Shown here: in pieces, positions 9,257-18,178 of the stretch
Layout of the letters: each line of letters opens with the position of its first letter
Numbering within the stretch: the stretch's first letter is position 1
Assembly (NCBI RefSeq): GCF_002086795.1
Contig: NZ_MVIM01000011.1
Coordinates: 1 to 64,000, forward strand
DNA length: 64,000 bases
Direction of reading: 5' to 3'
Source of the DNA: Mycolicibacterium tusciae
GTDB taxonomy: Bacteria; Actinomycetota; Actinomycetes; Mycobacteriales; Mycobacteriaceae
The notes under the pieces: model-generated
Told to the model about the DNA's origin: nothing
Databases searched by the model: none
The model's input: only the letters and a program-made list of their open reading frames with translations
Made by a program: the position numbers and the translations under genes

Positions 9257-10044
9257 TGACTCTGGCCGACGCGCCGAAAGAGATTGAGGGCCACGGACTT
9301 CTGACCGACAAGGTCGTGGTGGTGACCGCTGCCGCAGGCACCGGCATCGGCTCGTCGGTCGCACGACGCGCGCTGGCCGAGGGTGCCGACGTCGTGATCT
9401 CCGACCACCACGAGCGGCGCCTCGGTGAAACCCGCGATCAGCTCCTCGAACTCGGCCTCGGTCGTGTCGAGAGCGTGGTGTGCGACGTGACGTCCACCGC
9501 GCAGGTCGACGCGCTGATCTCGTCGACGACCGCCCGAATGGGACGGCTCGACGTGCTGGTCAACAACGCCGGTCTGGGCGGCGAGACGCCCGTCGTCGAC
9601 ATGACCGACGAGGAGTGGGACCGCGTCCTGAACGTGACCCTGACGTCGGTCATGCGTGCGACGCGCGCCGCGCTGCGGTATTTCCGCGACGCCGACCACG
9701 GCGGTGTGATCGTCAACAACGCCAGCGTCCTCGGCTGGCGTGCGCAACACTCTCAGTCGCACTATGCCGCCGCCAAGGCAGGCGTGATGGCGCTGACACG
9801 CTGCAGCGCAATCGAAGCCGTCGAGCACGGCGTTCGGATCAACGCGGTCTCACCGAGCATCGCCCGGCACAAGTTCCTGGAAAAGGTCAGCAGTTCAGAG
9901 CTGCTGGACCGACTTTCGGAGGGCGAGGCTTTCGGCCGGGCTGCCGAGCCATGGGAGATCGCCGCCACCATCGCGTTCCTGGCCAGCGACTACTCCAGTT
10001 ACCTGACTGGAGAAGTGATTTCGGTGTCGAGCCAACGGGCATGA
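9256..10044 (+). CDS. ipdF: SDR oxidoreductase IpdF
   Basis: 262 aa, the same length as Rv3559c. Classical SDR: nucleotide motif TAAAGTGIGSS near residue 27, NNAGLGG, and the catalytic pair in SHYAAAKAGVM. IpdF is described as the oxidoreductase handling the 5-hydroxy/5-oxo function in HIP-CoA degradation. It lies between fadE30 (TGATG overlap) and kstR2 (ATGA overlap) in the plus-strand KstR2 operon. Confidence 0.92.
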   Translation: MTLADAPKEIEGHGLLTDKVVVVTAAAGTGIGSSVARRALAEGADVVISDHHERRLGETRDQLLELGLGRVESVVCDVTSTAQVDALISSTTARMGRLDVLVNNAGLGGETPVVDMTDEEWDRVLNVTLTSVMRATRAALRYFRDADHGGVIVNNASVLGWRAQHSQSHYAAAKAGVMALTRCSAIEAVEHGVRINAVSPSIARHKFLEKVSSSELLDRLSEGEAFGRAAEPWEIAATIAFLASDYSSYLTGEVISVSSQRA

Positions 10045-10646
10045 GTGCCGAAAGTCCCGCTGGACAGACACGGCGCGACGAGCTCCTCGAGCTCGCCGCG
10101 ACGATGTTCGCCGAGCGTGGACTACGGGCGACGACGGTGCGCGACATCGCCGACTCGGCCGGAATCCTGTCCGGCAGTCTCTATCACCACTTCTCGTCGA
10201 AGGAGGAGATGGTCGACGAGGTGCTGCGTGGTTTCCTGGACTGGCTGTTCGATCGGTACGAGCAGATCGTCGCAGAAGAACCCAATCCGCTGGAGCGGCT
10301 CAAAGGCCTGTTCATGGCGTCGTTCGAGGCGATCGAGCACCGGCACGCGCAGGTCGTCATCTACCAGGACGAGGCCAAGCGGCTCGCGGGCCAGGAGCGG
10401 TTCTCCTATGTCGAGAAACGCAATCAAGAGCAGCGCAAGATGTGGCTGGACCTGCTCGACCAGGGCGTCCAAGACGGGTACTTCCGGCCCGACATCGACG
10501 TCGACCTGGTCTACCGGTTCATCCGCGACACCACCTGGGTTTCGGTCCGCTGGTATCAGCCGGGCGGACCGCTCACGGCCGAAGAGGTCGGCCGACAGTA
10601 CCTATCCATAGTTCTCGGTGGGATCACCAAAGAAGGAGTCGAGTAA
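10041..10646 (+). CDS. kstR2: TetR-family repressor KstR2
   Basis: 201 aa. The N-terminal TetR helix-turn-helix covers about residues 31-50 (TTVRDIADSAGILSGSLYHH), followed by FSSKEEMVDEVL. The C-terminal ligand domain contains PNPLERLKGLF and RFIRDTTWVSVRWY. Length and location match Rv3557c. KstR2 represses the HIP-degradation regulon and releases DNA on binding HIP-CoA. It is autoregulated here, since it sits inside the fadE30 operon downstream of a KstR2 site. Its ATG overlaps the ipdF stop by four bases. Confidence 0.95.
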   Translation: MSAESPAGQTRRDELLELAATMFAERGLRATTVRDIADSAGILSGSLYHHFSSKEEMVDEVLRGFLDWLFDRYEQIVAEEPNPLERLKGLFMASFEAIEHRHAQVVIYQDEAKRLAGQERFSYVEKRNQEQRKMWLDLLDQGVQDGYFRPDIDVDLVYRFIRDTTWVSVRWYQPGGPLTAEEVGRQYLSIVLGGITKEGVE

Positions 10647-11794
10647 TGCCTGAGGCATATGTCATCGAAGCTGTCCGCACCGCTGTGGGCAAGCGCAACG
10701 GCGGTCTGTCGGGCGTGCATCCCGTCGATCTGGGCGCCGCCGGGTGGCGCGGACTGTTCGACCGCGTCGACGTCGACCCCGGCGCCGTCGATGACGTCAT
10801 CGCCGGTTGCGTTGACGCCATCGGACCCCAGGCAGGCAACATCGCCAGGCTGTCATGGCTGGCCGCCGGATACCCCGAAGAGGTGCCGGGCGTCACCGTC
10901 GACCGCCAGTGCGGGTCGAGCCAGCAGGCCATTTCCTTTGGCGCGCAGGCGATCATGTCCGGTACCGCCGACCTGATCGTGGCGGGCGGAATGCAGAACA
11001 TGAGCCAGATCCCGATCTCGTCGGCCATGACCGTCGCCGAGCAGTTCGGGTTCACCTCGCCGACCAACGAATCCAAGAGCTGGCTGCACCGTTACGGCGA
11101 CCAGGAAATCTCGCAGTTCCGTGGTTCGGAGCTGATCGCCGAGAAGTGGAACCTCTCGCGTGAGGAGATGGAGGAGTTCTCACTGATCAGCCATCAGCGC
11201 GCTCAGGAGGCGATCCGGGCCGGGCACTTCGAGAACGAGATCATCGGCGTCGACGGTTTCGCCATCGACGAAGGTCCACGCGACACGTCATTGGAGAAGA
11301 TGGCCGGCCTCAAGACCCTTGTCGAGGGCGGTCGGCTGACCGCCGCGATGGCCAGCCAGATCTCGGACGGCGCCAGCGCGGTGCTGCTCGCATCGGAGAA
11401 CGCAGTGCAGGCTCATAATCTGAAGCCGCGCGCCCGCATCCACCACATCAGCGCCCGCGGTGCCGACCCGGTGTTCATGCTGACCGGGCCGATCCCCGCC
11501 ACCCAGTACGCGCTGAAGAAGACCGGCCTGACGATGGATGACATCGACACCGTCGAGATCAACGAGGCGTTCGCACCCGTCGTGATGGCGTGGATGAAAG
11601 AGCTCGACGTCGACCACGCGAAGGTCAACCCCAACGGTGGCGCGATCGCGCTCGGTCACCCGCTCGGTGCGACGGGCGCCAAGCTGTTCACGACGATGCT
11701 GAACACGTTGGAGCGCACCGGCGGTCGCTACGGTCTGCAGACGATGTGCGAGGGCGGCGGCACCGCCAACGTCACGATCATCGAGCGCCTCTGA
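10646..11794 (+). CDS. fadA6: Acetyl-CoA acetyltransferase (thiolase) FadA6
   Basis: 382 aa thiolase. The nucleophile is Cys89 in VDRQCGSSQQA; His338 lies in GHPLGATGAKL and the second catalytic Cys368 in MCEGGGTAN. FadA6 (Rv3556c) is the thiolase that releases acetyl-CoA after IpdAB opens ring C. It shares one base with the kstR2 stop (TAATG) and is the last gene of the operon. It meets the alcohol dehydrogenase gene tail to tail with a three-base gap, and no terminator hairpin fits there. Confidence 0.94.
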   Translation: MPEAYVIEAVRTAVGKRNGGLSGVHPVDLGAAGWRGLFDRVDVDPGAVDDVIAGCVDAIGPQAGNIARLSWLAAGYPEEVPGVTVDRQCGSSQQAISFGAQAIMSGTADLIVAGGMQNMSQIPISSAMTVAEQFGFTSPTNESKSWLHRYGDQEISQFRGSELIAEKWNLSREEMEEFSLISHQRAQEAIRAGHFENEIIGVDGFAIDEGPRDTSLEKMAGLKTLVEGGRLTAAMASQISDGASAVLLASENAVQAHNLKPRARIHHISARGADPVFMLTGPIPATQYALKKTGLTMDDIDTVEINEAFAPVVMAWMKELDVDHAKVNPNGGAIALGHPLGATGAKLFTTMLNTLERTGGRYGLQTMCEGGGTANVTIIERL

Positions 11795-11797
11795 CCG

Positions 11798-12913
11798 TCA
11801 GTGGTTGTGGACGATCACCCCGCGGATGTTGCGGCCGGCGAGCATGTCGTCGTAGGCCTCGTTGATGTCAGCCAGCTTGTACTCCGCGGTGACCGTCTCG
11901 TCGAGCAGAAGCTTGCCGTCGCGGTAGAGGTTGAGTAGCCGCGGAATGTCCGCGCGCGGATTCGCCTCGCCGTAAAGGCTGCCCAGCAGCCGCTTCTGGT
12001 ACAGCGTCACCATCGCCATCGGCAGGGTCGGCGTCACGTCGGCCATCGACGCGATGGCGGTCATCACCACCGCGCCGCCCTTGCGGATGATGTCCATCGC
12101 CTCGTTGATCATCGGGCCCTTGAGCAGGCCGACCGTCAGCAGCGCGGAATCGGCCATCACGCCGCGGGTCAGATCGGCGACCAACTCCATGGCTTCCGGC
12201 ATCGACGTCACGAAATGGGTGGCGCCGAACTCGAACGCCTTGTCCCGCTTGGATTCCACGATGTCAACGACGACGATGTGCTCGGCGCCCGCCAGCCTGG
12301 CACCCTGAATCGCACCGCTGCCGATACCCCCGCATCCGATGACCACGACGGTGTCACCGGGAGTCACGTCGGCGGTGTTGACGGCTGACCCCCAGCCCGT
12401 CATCACCCCGCAGCCCAGCAGGCACGCGCGCGACAGCGGCAGGTCGTCGTCGACCTTGACCAACGAGGTCTCCGACACCGTGCTCAGTTCGGAGAAACTT
12501 CCGACGCCGACCATCACACCGACGTCCTTGCCCTTTGCCCGGCGCCGGTACGTGCCGTCCGCCTGCAGGCCCAACAGGATGATTGCGCCCATATCGCACA
12601 GGTTCTGGTGTCCGCTGGCACACCAGCGGCAGCGGCCACACGCGGGCAGGAAGGACGCCACCACGTGGTCGCCCGGCTTGAGGTCCTTCACGCCGGGGCC
12701 GACCTCCTGCACGACGCCGGCACCCTCGTGCCCGCCGATCATCGGAAGTGTCACGCCAGCCAGATCACCGGTCTGGACATGGTGGTCGGAATGGCACAAC
12801 CCGGTGGCCTCGAACGCGACGAGAACCTCGCCTTCCTGCGGACCATCGAGATCGATCTCCTCGACGCTCCACGGTTCGTTGAGTCCCCACAGCATGGCGG
12901 CGTTCGTCTTCAT
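11798..12913 (-). CDS. Zinc-dependent (NDMA-type) alcohol dehydrogenase
   Basis: 371 aa zinc MDR alcohol dehydrogenase. The catalytic-zinc region is ATGLCHSDHHV, then GGHEGAGVV. The structural zinc loop is CGRCRWCASGHQNLC (four Cys). The nucleotide motif is VVIGCGGIGSGAIQGA. It is close to the mycothiol/NDMA-type ADHs such as AdhD (Rv3086), which belongs to the mymA operon; the neighbouring monooxygenase, hydrolase, SDR and wax-ester synthase genes fit that parallel. Substrate unknown. It is probably transcribed alone from a leaderless promoter. Confidence 0.88.
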   Translation of the reverse strand: MKTNAAMLWGLNEPWSVEEIDLDGPQEGEVLVAFEATGLCHSDHHVQTGDLAGVTLPMIGGHEGAGVVQEVGPGVKDLKPGDHVVASFLPACGRCRWCASGHQNLCDMGAIILLGLQADGTYRRRAKGKDVGVMVGVGSFSELSTVSETSLVKVDDDLPLSRACLLGCGVMTGWGSAVNTADVTPGDTVVVIGCGGIGSGAIQGARLAGAEHIVVVDIVESKRDKAFEFGATHFVTSMPEAMELVADLTRGVMADSALLTVGLLKGPMINEAMDIIRKGGAVVMTAIASMADVTPTLPMAMVTLYQKRLLGSLYGEANPRADIPRLLNLYRDGKLLLDETVTAEYKLADINEAYDDMLAGRNIRGVIVHNH

Positions 12914-12919
12914 GGGCCG

Positions 12920-12925
12920 AGTTTA
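12920..12925 (-). promoter_or_regulatory. Predicted -10 element of leaderless ADH promoter
   Basis: On the minus strand TAAACT ends six bases before ATG 12913, and no purine-rich ribosome site is present. The spacing places transcription start at the A of the start codon. Confidence 0.55.
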
Positions 12926-12968
12926 GGAAACTGGGACGCGGATTGGGCTGGATCGAAAGGCTCACTGT

Positions 12969-13706
12969 TTACTGCGCGAGAACCAGCCCGCCCAGTGCCA
13001 CGATCCAGCTGGCGAAGCTGCCGACCAAGAAGTACTCCGTGACGTCATCGATCCCGATGTGCCCGTTCTCACGGGTCTTCTGCGCATTGATTTCCGGGAA
13101 CCGGATGATGCTCTTGGCCGCGACCACCGCGGTGGCGGCCGCGAGCTGACCGGCCAGCCCGAGCCCGAGGATCAGCAGCCGTTCCATCGGGCCAAGCAGA
13201 CGACCGCCCTTGAGTCGATCCGATGCCTGCGGTTGGCCGGCGGGCTTCACCGCACCGACCGAGGCGAGGACGAGCCGCACCAACTGGTTACCGGTCACGA
13301 TTTGCAGGAGCACCACCGCGACGACCATGAGTATCCGGTCGGTTTCCAGGTCTGCGATTCCTGGCAGGTCGACCCACGTCGACCATCGCCGCACCAGGCC
13401 CCCTGCTTCAGACCCCAAGCCCGACAACAGAATCAGCAGACCGACCGCCGCGGCGAACACGACCAGCGGAGCCAGCTGGCTGTCGCCGGTTCGCTCGGAG
13501 CGCGCACACAGCACGACCCACGTGACGCTCGCCGCGATGGCGATCTCCAGCAGCACGATGTCGCGGGGGTGCCACAGCCCGGCAAGCGCCGCAGACCCGA
13601 TGACCACAGCCACCGCGACGACGGGCGGCACCCAGGACCGGTCGGTCAACCGCCGCGTCAGATCGGCGATGCCCATCGCGATCAGCATCACCGCCAGTGC
13701 GCTCAC
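12969..13706 (-). CDS. Polytopic membrane protein paired with SatD
   Basis: 245 aa with about six hydrophobic segments: an N-terminal pair, LLEIAIAASVTWVVLC, LVVFAAAVGLLILLSGL, ILMVVAVVLLQIVTG, LLILGLGLAGQLAAATAVV and a C-terminal SFASWIVALGGLVLA. Between the last two lies a soluble stretch, IRFPEINAQKTRENGHIGIDD. No family function is known to me. GTG at 13706 overlaps the satD-like stop (GTGA), so the two genes are translationally coupled. Confidence 0.75.
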   Translation of the reverse strand: MSALAVMLIAMGIADLTRRLTDRSWVPPVVAVAVVIGSAALAGLWHPRDIVLLEIAIAASVTWVVLCARSERTGDSQLAPLVVFAAAVGLLILLSGLGSEAGGLVRRWSTWVDLPGIADLETDRILMVVAVVLLQIVTGNQLVRLVLASVGAVKPAGQPQASDRLKGGRLLGPMERLLILGLGLAGQLAAATAVVAAKSIIRFPEINAQKTRENGHIGIDDVTEYFLVGSFASWIVALGGLVLAQ

Positions 13707-14356
13707 GGGACACCACGCAGGTATTGCGATGCGACGACGATCAAGTCAAGGCCGTCACGCCCGGCGCGTTGGGACACCGCCGATGCGCTGATGCCCTCGG
13801 CGGCGGCGATGTCCTTCTTCGTCTGGTTGGTCAACAGGCCCTTCACTATCCGTATCGATCGGTCGTCCAGCGATCCAAGCAGATGGTCCCGACACAGCAG
13901 GGCGGCGTTGATGGCGTCGGCGTCGGTGCGGTCAACGCCGTTGACCCGGAACGACGTGCGAACCATGGCCAGGCCGGGCTGCCGTTGCGCGGCGGCCGTC
14001 CACTCGATCGCCTCACGCGCGGCCCACCAACCCGGACCATCCTGGATACCGCGCTCGGGATCGAGCACCGACACCGCGCCCCAGCCGATGCCGAATCGGA
14101 CATCGATGTGGGTCGCGACGGCAAGCCTGATGGACAGTGCGGCGTCGATCGCCGCACCGACGCTGCGGTAACTACCCTGGAATTCGTCGCCGACTGTGAA
14201 TGCCGGCGGATCGATCGCGCCCGCACCGATGTCGCGCAACGCCTGATTCAGAGCACGATGCTGGGCTGTGCGGTCGCTGACTCGCCGGGATCCGACGACG
14301 TCGCCGATGATCGTCGCTCGCACATCTGATGAAGCTGATACCTCCATCATGGCCAT
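13703..14356 (-). CDS. SatD-family protein with C-terminal helix-turn-helix
   Basis: 217 aa. The N-terminus (ATIIGDVVGSRRVSDR, about residues 14-29) and the GDEFQG stretch are hallmarks of SatD-family proteins (PF16264). The C-terminus (NQTKKDIAAAEGISASAVSQR) looks like a helix-turn-helix. SatD proteins commonly pair with a small membrane protein, as here. A regulatory or sensor role is likely, but ligand and targets are unknown. A TATACT hexamer six bases upstream of ATG 14356 suggests a leaderless mRNA. Confidence 0.8.
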   Translation of the reverse strand: MAMMEVSASSDVRATIIGDVVGSRRVSDRTAQHRALNQALRDIGAGAIDPPAFTVGDEFQGSYRSVGAAIDAALSIRLAVATHIDVRFGIGWGAVSVLDPERGIQDGPGWWAAREAIEWTAAAQRQPGLAMVRTSFRVNGVDRTDADAINAALLCRDHLLGSLDDRSIRIVKGLLTNQTKKDIAAAEGISASAVSQRAGRDGLDLIVVASQYLRGVP

Positions 14357-14362
14357 ATGAAC

Positions 14363-14368
14363 AGTATA
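14363..14368 (-). promoter_or_regulatory. Predicted -10 element of satD-like operon
   Basis: TATACT on the minus strand, six bases before ATG 14356. A weak TTGCTT lies about 19 bases further upstream. The consensus-like hexamer and spacing suggest leaderless transcription. Confidence 0.62.
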
Positions 14369-14399
14369 GCTTCACTAGGGCAAAATTAAGCAATATTCT

Positions 14400-15647
14400 T
14401 CATCGGGCGCGGATCGTCGGCAGGTTTGCGGGCTGGCCACCTCGCCAGCGCAGCACGTCGAGCGCAACGGCGACATCGACGCTGGACTCGGCCAGTGGGC
14501 GGGGCAGCAGTTCGTCGGCGCGGGACAGCTTACGGAGCAGAGTGTTGCGGTGCGTGTAGAGCCGGGTCGCGGTGCGCGAGGCATTGCACTGCTCGACGAC
14601 GTAAGTCCTTACCGTGTCGTGCATTTCGGTGCTCGCGGACTCGAAGGCGCCGAGGACGTGATTGACGAAAGCGGCGGCGCGGTCGGCATCGGCGGTGATC
14701 AACGCGACCAGTTCGATGTCGGCGAACATCGCCATCTGTTGTGGTGAGTGCAGGCGCGCCATCATCTGCTGAGTGCTGAGGGCGTCGAAGTGGCTGCGCC
14801 GGAAGCCATCCATCCCGTCAGCTGTCGGTCCGATTGCAATCCGGACGTCGGGCATGGTCGATATCGACCGGAGCAGCGTGTCGGTGTCGACAGTGCCGCC
14901 GCCGTGCGCCCACACCCATCGGGTGGCCGTGCTGGCCAGCACGCTCAGCGGGCGCGCCCCGCCGGCCGCAAGTCCGAAAGCCTCAGCCGTCCGGTCCAGC
15001 CGTGCCAGGTCGCGGTCCGGGTTGACGCTCCAGATGACCGCGGCGGTGTGGCTACCGGTCAGTGCGTAGCCGAGCCGGTCTTCGGCGCGTCGGCGGGGAA
15101 TCGGTGCGCCCTCGAGGATCAGCGCGATGGTTTCGCGGCGCTCGGCGTGGGTGCCGCGGGTGAGTTCGTCGCGCTCTAATTCCATCTGCGCGGCGAGGAA
15201 CGCCAGGGTGGCGTCGATGAACGCGCTGATCGACTGTGAGCACACATCGAGTAGTTCGTGAAGCTCGGCCGGGTCCGAGGTCAATTCGAACGCGATTTCC
15301 ATGAGGCGTCGCCAGGCCACCCCCTCACCCACTCGGTAGGCGTCCAAGACGTACGCGTTGAGACCCCTGCGAACCAGCTCCCGAGCGATGTTCATCGGTT
15401 CGGGTCCGGTGTTCGGGGGTACAGGCGCGCCCGGGTCGCGCACGTTGGCCGTGCCCCAGAAATACATGTTGGCCCGGTTGCTGACGCTGACCGCCGCCGC
15501 GAGCTCGGGGTCCGAGGCGATCGTCGGGTTGGCTCCGAGGACGCCCGCGTCGAGTTCGGCGAGCCATTCCGGTTGGGCATTGACAACGACCTGCGCGCAC
15601 CGCCGGATCAGGTCCCTGACGTGCGCTGAGGGTTCTTTCCATGCCAT
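14400..15647 (-). CDS. PucR/CdaR-type transcriptional regulator
   Basis: 415 aa. The N-terminal sensory region of about 170 residues is followed by a GGDEF-like CdaR middle domain. The C-terminal PucR helix-turn-helix contains RLYTHRNTLLRKLSRADELLP, shown here only as a landmark near residue 375. It is divergent from the monooxygenase operon, so it probably controls that operon. Start chosen at ATG 15647 (MAWKEP) because TACAGT lies exactly six bases upstream; a start at 15683 would bury this promoter. VirS (AraC family) occupies the same position beside mymA in M. tuberculosis, so the regulator family differs here. Confidence 0.82.
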   Translation of the reverse strand: MAWKEPSAHVRDLIRRCAQVVVNAQPEWLAELDAGVLGANPTIASDPELAAAVSVSNRANMYFWGTANVRDPGAPVPPNTGPEPMNIARELVRRGLNAYVLDAYRVGEGVAWRRLMEIAFELTSDPAELHELLDVCSQSISAFIDATLAFLAAQMELERDELTRGTHAERRETIALILEGAPIPRRRAEDRLGYALTGSHTAAVIWSVNPDRDLARLDRTAEAFGLAAGGARPLSVLASTATRWVWAHGGGTVDTDTLLRSISTMPDVRIAIGPTADGMDGFRRSHFDALSTQQMMARLHSPQQMAMFADIELVALITADADRAAAFVNHVLGAFESASTEMHDTVRTYVVEQCNASRTATRLYTHRNTLLRKLSRADELLPRPLAESSVDVAVALDVLRWRGGQPANLPTIRAR

Positions 15648-15653
15648 TTGGCC

Positions 15654-15659
15654 ACTGTA
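15654..15659 (-). promoter_or_regulatory. Predicted -10 element of leaderless pucR-like promoter
   Basis: TACAGT on the minus strand, six bases (GGCCAA) before ATG 15647. It defines the preferred start of the regulator. Confidence 0.58.
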
Positions 15660-15666
15660 GGGCCGC

Positions 15667-15681
15667 GGTGCAGACTGCACC
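15667..15681. promoter_or_regulatory. Inverted repeat, candidate operator of the PucR-type regulator
   Basis: GGTGCA-GAC-TGCACC is a perfect six-base inverted repeat with a three-base spacer. It lies in the 132-bp divergent gap, eight bases upstream of the regulator's -10 hexamer. The position suits autoregulation and control of the monooxygenase operon. Confidence 0.5.
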
Positions 15682-15779
15682 AAGAGCTAGCCGATATTGG
15701 GTCATTTTGACGTTGGTTGGAGCTGTCGGCAAGGCGACGATTGTCACATCGCATCAACGCACCGACAGGAGTCACAGTC

Positions 15780-17279
15780 ATGGTCCACACCGAACACGTC
15801 GACGTACTGATCGTCGGAGCCGGCATCTCCGGCATCGGCGCCGCCTACTACCTGCAGAAGGATCATCCGGACCGCAGCTACGCGATCCTGGAGGCGCGCG
15901 GCGCCTCCGGCGGCACCTGGGACCTGTTCCGCTACCCGGGGATCCGCTCGGACTCCGACCTGCACACCTTCGGCTACGAGTTCAAGCCCTGGCGCGACGA
16001 CGACGCCATCGCCAGCGCCGACAAGATCCTGGCCTACCTGCGCGAGACCGCCTCTGAGAACCGCATCGACAAGCAAATTCGCTACCACCACAAGGTGTTG
16101 GCCGCGGCCTGGTCGAGCGCCGAGGCCCGCTGGACGGTCGACGTCGAGCACGCCCAGACCGCAGAGCTGCTGCAATTCAGCGCGAACTGGATCTTCATGG
16201 CCGGCGGTTACTACCGCTACGACGAGGGATTCACCCCGGAGTTCGAAGGTCGTGACCGCTTCAACGGTCAGATTGTGCACCCGCAGCATTGGCCGGAGGC
16301 GTTCGACTACACCGACAAGAAGGTGGTCATCATCGGCAGCGGCGCGACCGCGGTCACGCTGGTGCCTGCGATGGCCGACAAGGCCGCGCACGTGACGATG
16401 CTGCAGCGCTCGCCGAGCTACATCATGCCGACCCCGACGAAGGACGTGTTCGCCAACACCGCTAAGAAGATGCTCGGTGACAAGCGCGGGTACGCGCTCA
16501 CACGCCGCAAGAACATCGTCAAACAACGTGCGGTGTACCAGTTCTGCCAGACCTTCCCTGCGCCGGCCCGCAAGCTCATCCGTCACCTGAACGCCAAGCG
16601 GCTGCCCGAAGGCTATCCGGTCGACACACATTTCAACCCGTCCTACAACCCGTGGGATCAGCGCCTGTGCGCGGTGCCCGATGGCGACCTGTTCAAAGCG
16701 ATCACCGACGGCAACGCATCCGTTGTGACCGACCGCATCGTGACCTTCACCGAGAACGGGATCCAGCTGGAGTCCGGTGAGCATCTCGATGCCGACATCA
16801 TCGTCACCGCAACAGGTTTGAACCTGCAGATGTTCGGTGGGGTGAGCCTGAGTGTGGATGGTGAGCAGGTCGACTTCGCCAAGACGTTCGCCTACAAGGG
16901 CATGATGCTCTCGGGCGTGCCGAACTTCGCGTTCGCCGTGGGTTACACCAACTCGTCGTGGACGCTCAAGGTCGGACTGCTGTGCGAGCACTTCTGCCGG
17001 CTGCTGACCCATATGGACGACAACGGATTCGACACCGCACGTCCCGAGATCGGCGACCCGGAGATGGAGGGTCGGCCGCTGTTGGACTTCTCCGCCGGTT
17101 ATGTCAAGCGAGCGCTGGATCTCATGCCCAGGCAGGGTGACGGTGCCCCGTGGATGATGTCGTCGAGCTACACCGCGGACGTCAGACTCCTGCGCAGCGA
17201 TTCGGTGCTGGACCCCAACCTGCAGTTCGACACCAACGACCCGGTTGCGGCCGCGCACGCGATGGCGGTGACCGCATGA
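15780..17279 (+). CDS. Flavin-containing Baeyer-Villiger-type monooxygenase (MymA/EtaA-like)
   Basis: 499 aa. FAD motif GAGISG (13-18), NADPH motif GSGATA (186-191), and between them FNGQIVHPQHWP (161-172), which fits the Baeyer-Villiger fingerprint FxGxxxHxxxWP. Length and neighbours resemble MymA (Rv3083) and EtaA. It should insert oxygen next to a carbonyl or oxidise sulfur/nitrogen groups; the natural substrate is unknown, and a steroid- or fatty-acid-derived ketone is possible. AGGAG lies about nine bases before ATG. It is the first gene of a tightly overlapping operon with the hydrolase and SDR genes. Confidence 0.9.
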   Translation: MVHTEHVDVLIVGAGISGIGAAYYLQKDHPDRSYAILEARGASGGTWDLFRYPGIRSDSDLHTFGYEFKPWRDDDAIASADKILAYLRETASENRIDKQIRYHHKVLAAAWSSAEARWTVDVEHAQTAELLQFSANWIFMAGGYYRYDEGFTPEFEGRDRFNGQIVHPQHWPEAFDYTDKKVVIIGSGATAVTLVPAMADKAAHVTMLQRSPSYIMPTPTKDVFANTAKKMLGDKRGYALTRRKNIVKQRAVYQFCQTFPAPARKLIRHLNAKRLPEGYPVDTHFNPSYNPWDQRLCAVPDGDLFKAITDGNASVVTDRIVTFTENGIQLESGEHLDADIIVTATGLNLQMFGGVSLSVDGEQVDFAKTFAYKGMMLSGVPNFAFAVGYTNSSWTLKVGLLCEHFCRLLTHMDDNGFDTARPEIGDPEMEGRPLLDFSAGYVKRALDLMPRQGDGAPWMMSSSYTADVRLLRSDSVLDPNLQFDTNDPVAAAHAMAVTA

Positions 17280-18178
17280 ACGACCAATTCTGCCGGGCCG
17301 GTGTCGATCGGAAGGTGTGCTATCGCACCGACGGTGACCCGTCTGCCGCATCGCTGCTGCTGATCGCCGGGCTCACGCTGGACCTGACCTCGTGGCCGCA
17401 GGACATGATCGATAGCCTTGTCGCACAGGGCTTCTACGTGATCCGGTTCGACAACCGCGACGTCGGCAGGACCAGTCCGGCCACAACACCGCCGCCGGGG
17501 CTGCTGCGCCGGGCGCTGCGCCGCCACCGCCGGGACGGGTACGACCTGGCGGATATGGCGGGTGACGCGATCGCGGTGCTCGATCATCTCGGCGTCGACC
17601 GCGCACACGTGGTGGGAATGTCGATGGGCGGCATGATCGCGCAGACGATCGCCGCCCGCCATCCCGCCCGGACGGCGTCGTTGACGACGATCTTCTCCAC
17701 GACCGGGGCCAAGCGGGTCGGCCAGACCGCCGTCTCGACGCAGTTGCGCATGGTCAACCCCGGAGCACGCAACCGCGCCGAGTTCATCGGCAAGCACGTC
17801 AAGTTGATGGGCCACCTGGCGGGCACCGGTTACCCAATCGACAAGGCCGGCGCGGCCGAGTACGCGGCCCGGGCCTGGGATCGTGGGCTTCGGGAGGCGG
17901 CCGGCGAGGGTGTCGCGCGCCAGGTGAACGCGATACTCAAATCCGGTGACCGCACCGCCGAACTGCGTAACGTCACCGCCCCGACGATGGTGATCCACGG
18001 CGACCGCGACCTGATCGTGGCGCCCAGCGGCGGGGCGGCGACCGCCGCGGCGATCCACGGCGCCCGCCACGTCACCATCGCCGGCATGGGCCACGACGTC
18101 GCGCCTGGGGTTATCGGCCGGATCGTCGACCTGATCGTCCGGAACGCCGCCGAGTCGGCGGCTGGTGTGACCCAATGA
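17276..18178 (+). CDS. Alpha/beta-fold hydrolase
   Basis: 300 aa. The nucleophile elbow is GMSMGG with Ser116, the acid is in VIHGDRDLIV and the base in GMGHDV near the C-terminus. After a Baeyer-Villiger reaction an esterase is the logical next step, and this gene overlaps the monooxygenase stop (ATGA). LipR holds the same position in the mymA operon, though this protein reads as a general alpha/beta hydrolase rather than a clear LipR orthologue. Cytoplasmic; no signal peptide. Confidence 0.86.
   Translation: MNDQFCRAGVDRKVCYRTDGDPSAASLLLIAGLTLDLTSWPQDMIDSLVAQGFYVIRFDNRDVGRTSPATTPPPGLLRRALRRHRRDGYDLADMAGDAIAVLDHLGVDRAHVVGMSMGGMIAQTIAARHPARTASLTTIFSTTGAKRVGQTAVSTQLRMVNPGARNRAEFIGKHVKLMGHLAGTGYPIDKAGAAEYAARAWDRGLREAAGEGVARQVNAILKSGDRTAELRNVTAPTMVIHGDRDLIVAPSGGAATAAAIHGARHVTIAGMGHDVAPGVIGRIVDLIVRNAAESAAGVTQ

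Noticed and set aside
15744..17351. Minus-strand frame of 535 codons opposite the monooxygenase
   Set aside because: The plus-strand protein has FAD, NADPH and Baeyer-Villiger motifs; the opposite frame has none and low-complexity composition.
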